A stretch of DNA of 59,174 nucleotides from Planctomycetota bacterium (GCA_021413865.1 JAIOPN010000002.1:1-59174); one strand, 5' to 3'; positions 7,822 through 15,945 are shown, counted from the stretch's first letter. Made by a program: numbers and translations. The notes: generated by a model not told the origin, from the sequence alone.

Positions 7822-8871
7822 ATGCGGTTCTCGATCCCCCGCGTGCTGCTGGTTTCTCTTGTGTCCGCCGTCGGCGCCCCCGCGTTGGCACAGGAGCAGG
7901 TTCCGGAACTGTCCACGCCCCCGGCTACGCAAGCCCGGCCTTTGACCTTCGGCTTCTTCTGGGAGAACGACAGCCGGCTCTTCAAGCCCAACCACCCCAC
8001 CGACCGCTTCTACACCAACGGCGTGGCGGTCACGTTCGCCGGCCAGCCGGAGATCGCCCGGGAGATCAACGACGTGATCCCCTTCGGCGACCGCTACGAC
8101 CGCTTCGCGCTGGGCGGCATCGTCGGCCAACTGATGTTCACGCCGTCCGACCTTGAGCGAGAGACGCTGATCCGCGACGAGCAGCCCTACGCCGGCTACT
8201 TCTTCGGCGGCGTGTACTGGCAGCGCGCCGACCGCACGACGGTGGACCACTTCCAGATCGACGTCGGCATCGTGGGGCCCTCCTCCCTGGCGGGAGAGAC
8301 GCAGAAGTGGTTTCACAGCATCAACGATTCGGGCGAGCCCGAGGGCTGGGACAACCAGTTGCATGACGAGGTCACGGGGCAGGGGTACTTCCGCAAGAAA
8401 TGGCGGCTGCGCGTGGACCCGGACGGCGTGGGCCTCAACGCGGACGTGATCCCCTCGGTCGGCGTGGCGCTGGGCACGGTGTACCGCTGGGCGGAGGCGG
8501 GCGCGACCGCAAGGGTCGGCTACAACCTGCCCGACGACTTCGGGCCGGGGCGGCTGGCCGACGTCCGCGCCGCCACGGGCGACCCGTTACGCACGCAGCG
8601 GGGCCTGGGCGTGTTCGGTTTCGTGCGCGTCGCCGGCCGCGCCGTCGAGCACAACATGTTCCTCGAGGGCAACAACTTCCGAGAAAGCCCCGGCGAACCC
8701 ATCGAAAACCTGGTGGGCGAGTTGCAGGGCGGCATCGGCGTTCAGTACCACTGGAAAAACGTGAGCATCGACCTGGGCTACGCCCAGACCGTCATCACGC
8801 CGGAGTTCCACGAGCAGGAGACGACGCACGCCTTCGCGGGGGTGTCGTTTGCCGTGACCGTGCTGTTCTGA
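7822..8871 (+). CDS. LpxR-like outer-membrane lipid A deacylase family protein
   Basis: A 349-residue protein with an N-terminal signal peptide ending near ALAQ (residue 24). It has the LpxR family layout: FFWENDS with Asn49-Asp50, DRFYTNG near 61-67, QLMFTPSDL, QPYAGYFFGG, and GWDNQLHDE. In Salmonella LpxR the equivalent Asn-Asp pair and a His form the Ca2+-dependent active site of a 12-stranded outer-membrane barrel that removes the 3'-acyloxyacyl group of lipid A; a candidate His here is in QKWFHSIND. Planctomycetes have an outer membrane, so the location fits, but activity is not proven. It ends with Phe, as outer-membrane barrels usually do. Confidence 0.85.
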   Translation: MRFSIPRVLLVSLVSAVGAPALAQEQVPELSTPPATQARPLTFGFFWENDSRLFKPNHPTDRFYTNGVAVTFAGQPEIAREINDVIPFGDRYDRFALGGIVGQLMFTPSDLERETLIRDEQPYAGYFFGGVYWQRADRTTVDHFQIDVGIVGPSSLAGETQKWFHSINDSGEPEGWDNQLHDEVTGQGYFRKKWRLRVDPDGVGLNADVIPSVGVALGTVYRWAEAGATARVGYNLPDDFGPGRLADVRAATGDPLRTQRGLGVFGFVRVAGRAVEHNMFLEGNNFRESPGEPIENLVGELQGGIGVQYHWKNVSIDLGYAQTVITPEFHEQETTHAFAGVSFAVTVLF

Positions 8872-8882
8872 GCGTGTGGCGG

Positions 8883-8898
8883 CCGGCGTGTCCCGCCG
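8883..8898. repeat. Small GC-rich hairpin after the LpxR-like gene
   Basis: CCGGCG and CGCCGG pair around a TGTC-type loop. There is no T run, so it is a weak terminator candidate. A similar hairpin (GGCAGGCG / CGCCTGCC) follows manA near 50415. Confidence 0.4.
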
Positions 8899-8923
8899 GT
8901 GGAAACGCGATACGATTGGCGCG

Positions 8924-9682
8924 ATGAGCACCCCGACCACTCCAAAGGCCGCGTGGACCGACGCGGACCTGGCCGACCCGCACACGGTGGCGGACAAGGC
9001 GCGGCGCGTCGAGGCGATGTTCGCCGCGATCGCACCGTCGTACGACATCAACAACCGCGTGCACTCGCTGTGGCGCGACCAGGCGTGGCGCCGCGCCGCG
9101 GTGCGTTTCGCCAATCTCAAATCCACCGACACCGTGCTCGACGTCGCCTGCGGCACGGGCGACCTCTCCATGGCGTTCCGCGCCGGGGGCGCTGCCCGCG
9201 TGGTCGGCGTGGACTTCACCTACAACATGCTCGCGGTGGCAAAGCAGAAGAAAGCGCCACCGGACCGGGCGTCGCTCACGTATCACGCCGGCGACGCCAT
9301 GCGGCTGCCGGTCGCGGACGCAAGCGTGGACGTGGTCAGCATCGCGTTCGGCATCCGCAACGTCGCCGACCCGCTGGCGGCGTTGCGCGAGTTCCGCCGC
9401 GTGCTCCGGCCGGGCGGGCGGCTGGTCATCCTGGAGTTCAGCCTGCCCGCGAACCCCGTCCTGCGCGGGCTCTACAACCTCTATTTCAGGCACGTCCTGC
9501 CGCGCACCGCCTCGTGGATCGCCCGCGACAGGAGCGGCGCCTACAAGTACCTGCCGCAGAGCGTGAACACGTTCATCGACCGCAAGCGGATGACGGAACT
9601 GATGACGGGCGCGGGGTTCCGCGAGCCATCGGTCAAGCCGTTGACGCTGGGGATCGCGGTGCTGTACCGCGGGGTGGCATGA
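8924..9682 (+). CDS. ubiE: Demethylmenaquinone/ubiquinone methyltransferase
   Basis: A 252-residue class I SAM-dependent methyltransferase of the UbiE/MenG family. The SAM-binding motif VLDVACGTGDL is at 71-81, followed by GVDFTYNML, the family-specific SIAFGIRNVAD, and RVLRPGGRLVILEFS. The C-terminal YKYLPQSVNTF and TLGIAVLYRG are also characteristic. The enzyme C-methylates demethylmenaquinone (or 2-polyprenyl-6-methoxy-benzoquinol) in the last steps of quinone synthesis; menaquinone is the likely product in a planctomycete, so menG would be an equally good name. ATG 8924 gives the normal N-terminus; the frame is open 48 bases further upstream. Confidence 0.93.
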   Translation: MSTPTTPKAAWTDADLADPHTVADKARRVEAMFAAIAPSYDINNRVHSLWRDQAWRRAAVRFANLKSTDTVLDVACGTGDLSMAFRAGGAARVVGVDFTYNMLAVAKQKKAPPDRASLTYHAGDAMRLPVADASVDVVSIAFGIRNVADPLAALREFRRVLRPGGRLVILEFSLPANPVLRGLYNLYFRHVLPRTASWIARDRSGAYKYLPQSVNTFIDRKRMTELMTGAGFREPSVKPLTLGIAVLYRGVA

Positions 9683-9706
9683 GTTGATGAACGGCCGGCG
9701 TGGGCC

Positions 9707-10216
9707 TCACGGCTTAGCGGGGTAATTATTGGGTGACGCCGGCACGCCGACGCCGTGTGCATAGACCAGCGTCCCCCCGCGGTGGGCGGTCAGGCCCGCC
9801 AATGTCGCAGCCAGCACGCCCAACCCAAGCGCGAGCACCAGGGCGATCACGCGGACGGGCGTGCGTTTGACCGCGCCGAGAGCCACCGCGCCGGCGGGCA
9901 GCAGCATCATCCACCAGAGCTTCTCGCCCATCTCCTCGTGCTCTTCGAGTTCCTCGTGCGCCGCGTGCGTCAGCCCCGGGCCGTTTGCGGAGAGTTCTGA
10001 GAGCTTGTCCTCCGCCCGCCCACCGACCTGCATCGCGACGAAGCCGCCGACGGAGCCCACCACGTAGAGCGCCACAAGGAGCCACCGCAGCGTGCACGAC
10101 CGGCCACGCGTCGCAATCAGCGCCAGCATCAACGGCACCCCGATAAACGCGAGCACAACGGGGAAGTGGACGATCGCCGCGTGAAGGCGAGGCGGGTCAT
10201 TGAGGGTCTCAAGCAT
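9707..10216 (-). CDS. DUF2231-like integral membrane protein
   Basis: A 169-residue protein with four predicted transmembrane helices (about 16-35, 43-62, 100-112 and 120-141). LHAAIVHFPVVLAFIG at the start and the EELEEHEEMGEKLW loop after the second helix match DUF2231, a family of small four-helix membrane proteins with conserved His residues that may bind a metal or haem. Function is not known. It converges with ubiE and is followed upstream by the PhyH pair on the same strand, with only 2 bp between the two reading frames, so co-transcription with those genes is possible. Confidence 0.78.
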   Translation of the reverse strand: MLETLNDPPRLHAAIVHFPVVLAFIGVPLMLALIATRGRSCTLRWLLVALYVVGSVGGFVAMQVGGRAEDKLSELSANGPGLTHAAHEELEEHEEMGEKLWWMMLLPAGAVALGAVKRTPVRVIALVLALGLGVLAATLAGLTAHRGGTLVYAHGVGVPASPNNYPAKP

Positions 10217-10218
10217 GT

Positions 10219-10947
10219 TTAGAGCTCCGCCCCGAAAAAGAGGATGTAAGTCCGGCGCGGAACGTCGGTGTCGTTCGGCGCGGTGTAGTGCAGCGTCTTG
10301 GGCATGTGGATCGTGCAGCCGCCCGCGGGGATGGGGCAGGGCACCGCCCTGGCCGCGTCCACGCCGTCGGTCTCCAGCGTGTGCACCTTCGGGTCGTGGC
10401 CGACGGGGTGGTGCTTGCGGAGATTGCCCAGGTGGCTGTGCGGGATGAACTGCATGCAGCCGGACTCGACGGTCGCGTCCTGCAGCGGCATCCAGAAATT
10501 GCAGCCCAGACGGACGATGTCCCAGTTGCCCGAGCTATGCGCTGGGTACGACAGGTCCTGGTGCCATGGCGTGGATTTGCCGTTGTGCGGCGGCTTGAGG
10601 ATCGCGTGGTCCCAGCTCGGCGTGACCGTGCCCCCAAGCAGCTGCCGCGCGACCGACTCGGCGTTGCGGAAGTAGAGCGTCTCTTTGAGCCGCGGCTCGA
10701 ATTGAGACGCCATGTTGATCTGCGGCGTCTTCTGTTTCCCGCCGTGTGTCTTCACGTCGCCCAGGTCGAGCGCGAGGTCCTTGGGGAGTTCATCAAAGCG
10801 GTCGAAGAGCGCGTCGAGCAGCTCGCGGATGCGGGCCACGTCGTCGGACGTGGTGATGGCGTCGAGCGCGAGGAAGCCGTCGCGGTGAAACTTCGCGACC
10901 TGCTGCGCGGTCAAGATCGGCGGAGCGGATTGGAGGGTGGCGGTCAT
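10219..10947 (-). CDS. Phytanoyl-CoA dioxygenase family protein, downstream paralogue
   Basis: A 242-residue Fe(II)/2-oxoglutarate dioxygenase of the PhyH family. The facial triad is visible: His129 and Asp131 in PWHQDLSY, and His220 in KTLHYT; an Arg in DVPRRTY would bind 2-oxoglutarate. These enzymes hydroxylate small hydrophobic or natural-product substrates; the substrate here is unknown. Its start ATG overlaps the stop of the next gene upstream by 4 bp (10944-10947), so the two are almost certainly translated together. The two proteins share long blocks (DLGDVK, GCMQFIPHSH, HHPVGHDPKVHTLE), which indicates a tandem duplication. Two bp separate its end from the DUF2231 gene. Confidence 0.87.
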   Translation of the reverse strand: MTATLQSAPPILTAQQVAKFHRDGFLALDAITTSDDVARIRELLDALFDRFDELPKDLALDLGDVKTHGGKQKTPQINMASQFEPRLKETLYFRNAESVARQLLGGTVTPSWDHAILKPPHNGKSTPWHQDLSYPAHSSGNWDIVRLGCNFWMPLQDATVESGCMQFIPHSHLGNLRKHHPVGHDPKVHTLETDGVDAARAVPCPIPAGGCTIHMPKTLHYTAPNDTDVPRRTYILFFGAEL

Positions 10948-11687
10948 TTCCCGTTGCCCCTCCAGGTCGGCGTGACGTGGAACCCGAAATTGAGGATCCA
11001 CGCACGGCGCATCTGGTCGGTGATGTTGGGCCCGGTGTAGTGCAGCGTCTTGCCGTGCTGGATGGTGCAGCCGCCGGGGCGCAGTGGGCAGACGACGGCG
11101 GCGGAGGCGTCGATCGGGTCGCACTCAAGGGTGTGCACCTTGGGGTCGTGGCCGACGGGGTGGTGCTGGAGGAGATTGCCCCAGTGGCTGTGGGGGATGA
11201 ACTGCATGCAGCCGTTTTCGAGCGTCGCCTCCTGGAGCGGGACCCAGAAGTTGGCGTTGAAGCAGATGGCGTCGGGGTCATGGGCGTAGGCGAGGTCCTG
11301 GTGCCACGGCACCTCGCGGCGGCTGTGCGGCGGTTTGTAGATCGCGTGGTCGCCGTTGTAGGTCACCCCCTCGCCGCAGAGCTGGCGGGCGATGCGCTCG
11401 GCGTTGCGGAAGACGGCCGTGTCGCGCAGCCGCGGGTCGAACTGGACGTTGGAGTTGATCTGCGGGACGCGCTGCACGCCATCGTGCAGCTTCACGTCGC
11501 CCAGATCGAAGGCGAGTGTCTTGGGCAGCTCGTCGAACCGCGCGAACAGGCCGTCAAGCAGCTCGCGCACAACGGCCAGGTCCTCGGGCGTGCAGAAATG
11601 GTCCACGGAGAGGAACCCCTCGCGGTGGAACCGGGCGACCTCTTCACCGGAGAGGCCGGGCGCGGCTTGGGTTTGCGTGGCGGTCAT
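10944..11687 (-). CDS. Phytanoyl-CoA dioxygenase family protein, upstream paralogue
   Basis: A 247-residue paralogue of the neighbouring PhyH protein and the first gene of the pair. Its iron ligands are His129 and Asp131 in PWHQDLAY and His216 in KTLHYT. Compared with its partner it differs mainly around the substrate pocket (FNANFWVPLQEATLENG instead of LGCNFWMPLQDATVESG) and has a C-terminal extension, VTPTWRGNGK. This suggests that the two copies act on related but not identical substrates, possibly as a heteromer. It is divergent from the KDG-kinase-like gene at 11829 across 141 bp, which may mean shared control. A TACAAT -10 candidate is at 11720-11725, without a good -35. Confidence 0.87.
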   Translation of the reverse strand: MTATQTQAAPGLSGEEVARFHREGFLSVDHFCTPEDLAVVRELLDGLFARFDELPKTLAFDLGDVKLHDGVQRVPQINSNVQFDPRLRDTAVFRNAERIARQLCGEGVTYNGDHAIYKPPHSRREVPWHQDLAYAHDPDAICFNANFWVPLQEATLENGCMQFIPHSHWGNLLQHHPVGHDPKVHTLECDPIDASAAVVCPLRPGGCTIQHGKTLHYTGPNITDQMRRAWILNFGFHVTPTWRGNGK

Positions 11688-11765
11688 GCGTGATGCTCTC
11701 GATGCGGGCGTTGTCCATGATTGTACGGCGCGCAGGCCCGCGCCGCCGCACGGCGACCTCCATCG

Positions 11766-11793
11766 TTGACACCACCGCCGCGCGTGGCACAAT
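11766..11793 (+). promoter_or_regulatory. Sigma70-like promoter for the PfkB kinase gene
   Basis: TTGACA at 11766-11771, 16-base spacer, CACAAT at 11788-11793. It lies 35 bases before the ATG at 11829. Consensus match only. Confidence 0.6.
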
Positions 11794-11828
11794 GCCCGGC
11801 CCAAAACCGTCAACCCACGGAGCTCATC

Positions 11829-12914
11829 ATGGCCCTCAAGGTCCGCCCCGCTTCCGAATGCCAGCTCGACATGGTCGCCCTGGGCGAGTGCATGATCCGC
11901 CTCAGCCCGCCGGGCCACGGCCGCATCGAGTTCACCAACACGATGGAGGTCTGGGTCGGCGGCGGTGAGTACAACGTCGCCTACGCGCTGGCGCGGCTGG
12001 GCCTGCGCACCGGGTGGGTCGGCGGGCTCGTGGACAACCCCGTGGGCAAGATCATCATCAACCACGCACGCTCGGCGGGCATGGACACCGCCCACGCCGT
12101 CAACATGAAGTTCGACGGCGTCGGGCGCGAGGCACGCATCGGCCTGAACTTCACCGAGGTCGGCACCGGCGTGCGCGGCTCGGTCACCATGTACGACCGC
12201 GGCCACTCCGCCACCTCCAAGATGAAACCCGGGGACGTGGATTGGGCGACGCTCTTCAAGAAGCGTGGCGTGCGCTGGCTGCACACCGGGGGCATCATGG
12301 CGTCGCTTTCCCCCACCACGCGGCAGCTCGTCGCCGAGGCCGTCAAGGCGGCGCACGAGGCGGGCACCGTCGTCTCCTACGACCTCAACTTCCGCTCCAA
12401 GCTCTGGTCCTCGAAGGACGCCATCGCCACCACGCGCCCTCTGATTCCCTACATCGACTGCCTCATCGGCAACGAGGAGGACTTCCAGAAGGTCCTGGGC
12501 TACGAGGTCGAGGGGGTCGATATCGACAAGGGCGACATCGACACCACCGCGTTCAAGAAAATGGTCGAGCGCGTCGTCAAGGACTTCCCCAACATTAAGG
12601 TGGTCGGCACCACGCTGCGCTCGGTGAAATCCGGCCTGATCAATGATTGGTCCGCCATCATGTGGCACGACGGGAAGTTTTACGACGGCATCAAGTTCGC
12701 CGGCCTGGAGATCGAGGACCGCGTCGGCGGCGGCGACGGCTTCGCCTCGGGCTTCGCCTACGGCTTCCTCACCGGCATGACCCCGCAGGAGTGTGTCAAC
12801 CTCGGCGTGGCCCACGGCGCGCTGCTGCAGACCACCCGCGGCGACACCAGCCAGATCACGCTGGAAGAACTCCAGCACGTCGCCGGCGGCGGCTCGGCGC
12901 GGATCAAGCGGTAA
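11829..12914 (+). CDS. kdgK: PfkB family sugar kinase, probable 2-dehydro-3-deoxygluconokinase
   Basis: A 361-residue ribokinase-fold sugar kinase. The PfkB signature 1 region is VGGGEYNVAYALARLG (43-58). Signature 2 is EDRVGGGDGFASGFAYGF (296-313), with Asp303 as the catalytic base in the GGGD anion hole. SYDLNFRSKLW (183-193) and NEEDF (215-219) are typical of KDG kinases, which phosphorylate 2-keto-3-deoxygluconate with ATP in uronate/pectin breakdown and the Entner-Doudoroff branch. The specific substrate is an inference, since fructokinases and ribokinases share the fold. The start is supported by GGAG 9 bases upstream. It is divergent from the dioxygenase pair. Confidence 0.85.
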   Translation: MALKVRPASECQLDMVALGECMIRLSPPGHGRIEFTNTMEVWVGGGEYNVAYALARLGLRTGWVGGLVDNPVGKIIINHARSAGMDTAHAVNMKFDGVGREARIGLNFTEVGTGVRGSVTMYDRGHSATSKMKPGDVDWATLFKKRGVRWLHTGGIMASLSPTTRQLVAEAVKAAHEAGTVVSYDLNFRSKLWSSKDAIATTRPLIPYIDCLIGNEEDFQKVLGYEVEGVDIDKGDIDTTAFKKMVERVVKDFPNIKVVGTTLRSVKSGLINDWSAIMWHDGKFYDGIKFAGLEIEDRVGGGDGFASGFAYGFLTGMTPQECVNLGVAHGALLQTTRGDTSQITLEELQHVAGGGSARIKR

Positions 12915-12970
12915 GCAGTTCCCGCAAACGCAAAGTTCCGTGCCCTGATCCGCAGATACCACATCTTTTT

Positions 12971-12999
12971 CTTCTTGAAACAGCGTGCGCGAAGTACAA
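12971..12999 (+). promoter_or_regulatory. Sigma70-like promoter for the cupin gene
   Basis: TTCTTG at 12971-12976, 17-base spacer, TACAAT at 12994-12999. It would give a leader of about 110 bases before the cupin ATG, with a short open frame from 13021 inside it. Confidence 0.5.
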
Positions 13000-13114
13000 T
13001 GGAGGCGACAAGGAACTTCCATGGGGGAACTTGTTGATCTGAATGGAACCTGCTGGCGGGCAGGCTCGCTTGGGGTCTTGGGGACCAGTCACAACCAAAT
13101 AGGAGGCGCACGAC

Positions 13115-13474
13115 ATGGACGCAATGATGAGGGGCAACCTGTCCAAACCGGAAGAGGTCCGCACGTTTGATCGGGGGAAAGTGGAAATCGTAAGAATGGG
13201 CGGCGTGACGTTCGGGCGCGCGACGTTGCAGCCGGGCTGGAAATGGTCCACCTCGGTCAAGCCGCTTGTGAAGACCAAGAGCTGCGAGGTGTCGCACCTG
13301 CAGTACCACGTCTCCGGCCGGCTTCACGTGCGGATGGACGACGGGAGCGAGGAAGAGTTCGGCCCGGGCGACGTCTCGATGCTGCCGCCCGGCCACGACG
13401 CGTGGGTCGTGGGCGATGCGCCGGTGGTCGTGATCGATATCTCGGGGATGCACGAGTTCGCCAAGCCGCGTTAG
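13115..13474 (+). CDS. Cupin domain protein
   Basis: A 119-residue single-domain cupin. The central part, VSHLQYHVSGRLHVRMDDGSEEEF followed by GPGDVSMLPPGHDAWV, matches the two cupin motifs, with the G(X)5HXH-type metal site reduced to one or two His. Single-domain cupins range from dioxygenases and isomerases to sensors of small molecules, and nothing nearby fixes the function. It has a strong ribosome-binding site, AGGAGG, 9 bases before the ATG. The DUF488 gene follows 24 bp later on the same strand and may be co-transcribed. Confidence 0.8.
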   Translation: MDAMMRGNLSKPEEVRTFDRGKVEIVRMGGVTFGRATLQPGWKWSTSVKPLVKTKSCEVSHLQYHVSGRLHVRMDDGSEEEFGPGDVSMLPPGHDAWVVGDAPVVVIDISGMHEFAKPR

Positions 13475-13498
13475 AAACAAGCGGCGCTACAATCCGCC

Positions 13499-13849
13499 AT
13501 GAACACCAAACTCAAACGCGCCTACGACGCACCCGGGGCGCGTGACGGCGTGCGTGTGCTAGTGGACCGGCTCTGGCCGCGCGGCGTGTCGAAAGAGTCG
13601 GCGAAGATCGACCGCTGGCTCAGGGAGATCGCGCCTAGCGCGGCGCTGCGGAAGTGGTTCGGCCACGACCCCGCGAAATGGGCCGCGTTCCGGGATCGCT
13701 ACTTCAAGGAGCTCGACGCCAACCCCACCGCGCTCACCGAACTCAAAGCCATCGCCCACAAGAAAACGGTGACGCTCGTGTACGGTGCAAAAGACGAGGC
13801 CCACAACAACGCCGTGGCGCTCAAGGCGTATCTGCAAACATGCGCGTAA
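13499..13849 (+). CDS. DUF488 family protein (YeaO-like)
   Basis: A 116-residue protein. RVLVDRLWPRGVSKES near residues 18-33, LREIAPSAALRKWFGHDPAKW and TLVYGAKDEAHNNAVALKAYL at the C-terminus are the conserved blocks of DUF488, a small-protein family found across bacteria with no proven biochemical role. The length is normal for the family. It ends 13 bp before the convergent M48 peptidase gene. No signal peptide or membrane helix is present, so it should be cytosolic. Confidence 0.85.
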   Translation: MNTKLKRAYDAPGARDGVRVLVDRLWPRGVSKESAKIDRWLREIAPSAALRKWFGHDPAKWAAFRDRYFKELDANPTALTELKAIAHKKTVTLVYGAKDEAHNNAVALKAYLQTCA

Positions 13850-13862
13850 AGCGGTGGCGGCT

Positions 13863-14735
13863 TTATTTTGCGGCGGGCGCGGGCTTGGGCGGCGGGAGGG
13901 TCTTGAGCGGGTCCAGGACCGCGGCCTTGAACTCGTCCTGGTTGAAGCGGTACTTGCCGGTGGTGTTGTAGTCGGGGTAGCTCTTCTTGATCAGCGCGTT
14001 GAGCCGATCGAGGCGCGTCTGCGGCAGCGGGTGCGTCGAGAGGAACTCCACCGTGTTGCTGCTGCCCGCCTCCTTCTGAAGGATCTCCATCACCTGGAGC
14101 TGCCCCACCGGGTTGTAGCCGAGCCTCGACATGTAACGCACGCCCAGCTCGTCGGCCTGGCTCTCCTGGTCACGGCCGAACTTGAGCAGATACACCGACC
14201 CGCCCGCCGAGGCGCCCATGCCCAGCACGCGCAGGTAATCGTTATTGCTTGCCCCCCCCGCCACGCCTAATCCCGCGACGACACCCTGCAGCACCATGGC
14301 CTGGCTCATCTGCTGGCCGATGTGCTGCGCCGTGACGTGGCCGATCTCGTGGCCCAGCACGCCGGCGAGCTGCGCCTCGTTGGTCATCTTCGCCAGCAGG
14401 CCGCGCGAGATGAACACCTTGCCGCCGGGCAGCGCGAAGGCGTTGATCACGCTCGAGTCCACCACCGTGAAGGTCCAGGGGAGTTGCGGCCGTTCGCTCG
14501 CCGCCGCCAGCCGATGGCCCAGGTCGTTCACGTAGCTGCGGATCGCCGGCGAGGGGATTTCCCCGCCGTTGTCTTTCGTGAAAGCGGGCTGCGCCTGCAC
14601 GCCGAGTTGGATCTCCTGTTTCTCGTCCACGACGTTGAACTGCGACTTGCCCGTCGCCGGGTTCGTGCTGCAGCCCGGAGCACCCAGCAACATGGCCGAC
14701 ATCAACGCAACACACACCCACCATCGCTTCATCAT
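13863..14735 (-). CDS. M48 family metallopeptidase lipoprotein
   Basis: A 290-residue zinc peptidase of the M48 (Ste24/BepA-like) family. A signal peptide ends in the lipobox GAPGC, making Cys22 the lipid attachment site. The zinc site is HEIGH at 129-133 with the third ligand Glu191 in ESQADELG. NAFALPGGKVFISRGLL before the HExxH and THPLPQTRLDRL near 243 are typical of periplasmic M48 proteins, which act in outer-membrane protein quality control. It lacks the C-terminal TPR domain of BepA. GGGAAG upstream supports ATG 14735. The C-terminal tail is Pro/Ala/Lys-rich. Confidence 0.9.
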   Translation of the reverse strand: MMKRWWVCVALMSAMLLGAPGCSTNPATGKSQFNVVDEKQEIQLGVQAQPAFTKDNGGEIPSPAIRSYVNDLGHRLAAASERPQLPWTFTVVDSSVINAFALPGGKVFISRGLLAKMTNEAQLAGVLGHEIGHVTAQHIGQQMSQAMVLQGVVAGLGVAGGASNNDYLRVLGMGASAGGSVYLLKFGRDQESQADELGVRYMSRLGYNPVGQLQVMEILQKEAGSSNTVEFLSTHPLPQTRLDRLNALIKKSYPDYNTTGKYRFNQDEFKAAVLDPLKTLPPPKPAPAAK

Positions 14736-15234
14736 GGCCGTACTTCCCGTTGTAAAACCGACCGCACCGGGCGGAGCGCTCGCCCCGCCACACCGGCATC
14801 ATTTTACGGCCTGCGGACCCCGACGACTTGCGGACTCGTCATCGGGCCTGGCTGGGGAAAGAATTAAGGCGCGCAATTCGCCCTACTTTCTTGCCTGTGC
14901 TGCGTATGAATTGGATGGTTCATGGTGATGCGGTGTTAAGATAACGAATTATTGGACGTTGAACGTAAATAACATAAAACATTGTTATAAAATATTTTAC
15001 AAGTTTTATGTCATTTTTGAAAATGTCAAAATAGATAAATTGAGGTAAATGGTGAAGATTTTTCGGGAGGGTTCCCGATGGTATGGGTGTCGACGACGGA
15101 GACCGGCTTGGGTCGGTCAAGTCGAGGGCAAGGCCGCCCCGGCGCGTCGGACTCCAGAGGTGGGCGTCAAGCGGACGTTGAGCCCAACTAATTTCCGAAG
15201 GCCGGCCAAGAGGCCGCGACCGTGGAGAACGAGC
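14736..15234. other. Intergenic region with an AT-rich island
   Basis: No gene was identified in these 499 bases. 14811-14861 is copy A of a dispersed REP-like element. 14930-15050 is extremely AT-rich for this genome and contains the inverted pair CATAAAAC (14973-14980) / GTTTTATG (15003-15010) and a near-palindrome CATTTTTGAAAATG (15012-15025). It probably carries the promoter and control sites of the B12-binding protein gene. 15050-15234 would be a leader; I see no cobalamin riboswitch B12 box in it. Confidence 0.6.
14811..14861. repeat. Dispersed REP-like element, copy A
   Basis: Shares its pattern with 16055-16097 and 58013-58065. CCGACGAC (14820-14827) can pair with GTCATCGG (14838-14845), 7 of 8 positions, around a loop containing GCGGACT, which is present in two of the three copies. 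Confidence 0.65.
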
Positions 15235-15945
15235 ATGCGACGCGACGCCCTCATCGAACGTTTTTACAACACCCTGATCTCCGGCGACCGGCCCGGCGCC
15301 CGTGCGATCATCGACGAGCTCCTCCAGGCGGACGTCACCGCCGAACGCATCCTCTCCCGCCTCTTCTGGCCCACGCTCGACCACGTCCAGACCCTCTACC
15401 GCAACGACCAGCTCAGCGACCTGGCGCACCACTACGCCACCCGGCTGATGCGCACTCTCGCCGACCAGATGCAGATACGTCTGACCACCGCCGAGCCGCG
15501 TAACAAGAAGGTCATGCTCGTCTGCGGGCCCGAGGAGTCCGAGGAGATCGGCGCGCAGATCCTGGCCGACATGCTCGAGGCCGACGGCTACACCGTCCGC
15601 TTCGCCGGCGGCGGCGTCGCCAACGACGAGATCGTCGCCGAGGTCGGCGAGTTCCAGTCCGACATCCTGATCGTCTTCGGCGTCGTCCCCAGCACGGTCC
15701 CCTTCACCCGCCTGCTCATCGACCGCCTGCACGACATCGGCGTCTGCCCGAAGCTGCAGATCGCGGTCGGCGGCGGCGTCTTCAACCGCGCGGACGGCCT
15801 GGCCGAGGAGATCGGCGCGGACCTCTGGGCCCAGGAGCCCGAGGAGATGGTCCAGCTCCTGGCCAAGAAGCCCGAGCAGCGGATGGAGTCCCAGCAGCGC
15901 ACCGTCGGCCGTAAACGCCGCGGCGCCAAGCGCGAAGCGGCCTGA
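15235..15945 (+). CDS. Cobalamin B12-binding domain protein
   Basis: A 236-residue protein with a helical cap (about 1-85) and a Rossmann-like B12-binding domain (about 91-210), including VGGGVFNRADGLAEEIGADLWA (178-199). In methionine-synthase-type domains the cofactor is held base-off by His in DxHxxG; here the aligned residues 101-106 read ESEEIG, so both Asp and His are replaced by Glu. It may bind corrinoid in another mode or sense a different ligand. No methyltransferase or mutase partner is adjacent, which favours a regulatory or sensor role. The tail is strongly basic (RKRRGAKR), perhaps for nucleic acid contact. GGAG precedes ATG 15235; a strong terminator follows. Confidence 0.8.
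   Translation: MRRDALIERFYNTLISGDRPGARAIIDELLQADVTAERILSRLFWPTLDHVQTLYRNDQLSDLAHHYATRLMRTLADQMQIRLTTAEPRNKKVMLVCGPEESEEIGAQILADMLEADGYTVRFAGGGVANDEIVAEVGEFQSDILIVFGVVPSTVPFTRLLIDRLHDIGVCPKLQIAVGGGVFNRADGLAEEIGADLWAQEPEEMVQLLAKKPEQRMESQQRTVGRKRRGAKREAA

Noticed and set aside
11688-13022. Upstream extension of the dioxygenase frame to 13022 on the minus strand
   Set aside because: The extension is antisense to the KDG-kinase gene; the family N-terminus begins at ATG 11687.
15050-15234. Cobalamin riboswitch before the B12-binding protein gene
   Set aside because: I looked for the B12 box and the usual GC-rich core and did not find them. The leader is GC-rich but shows no recognisable aptamer.
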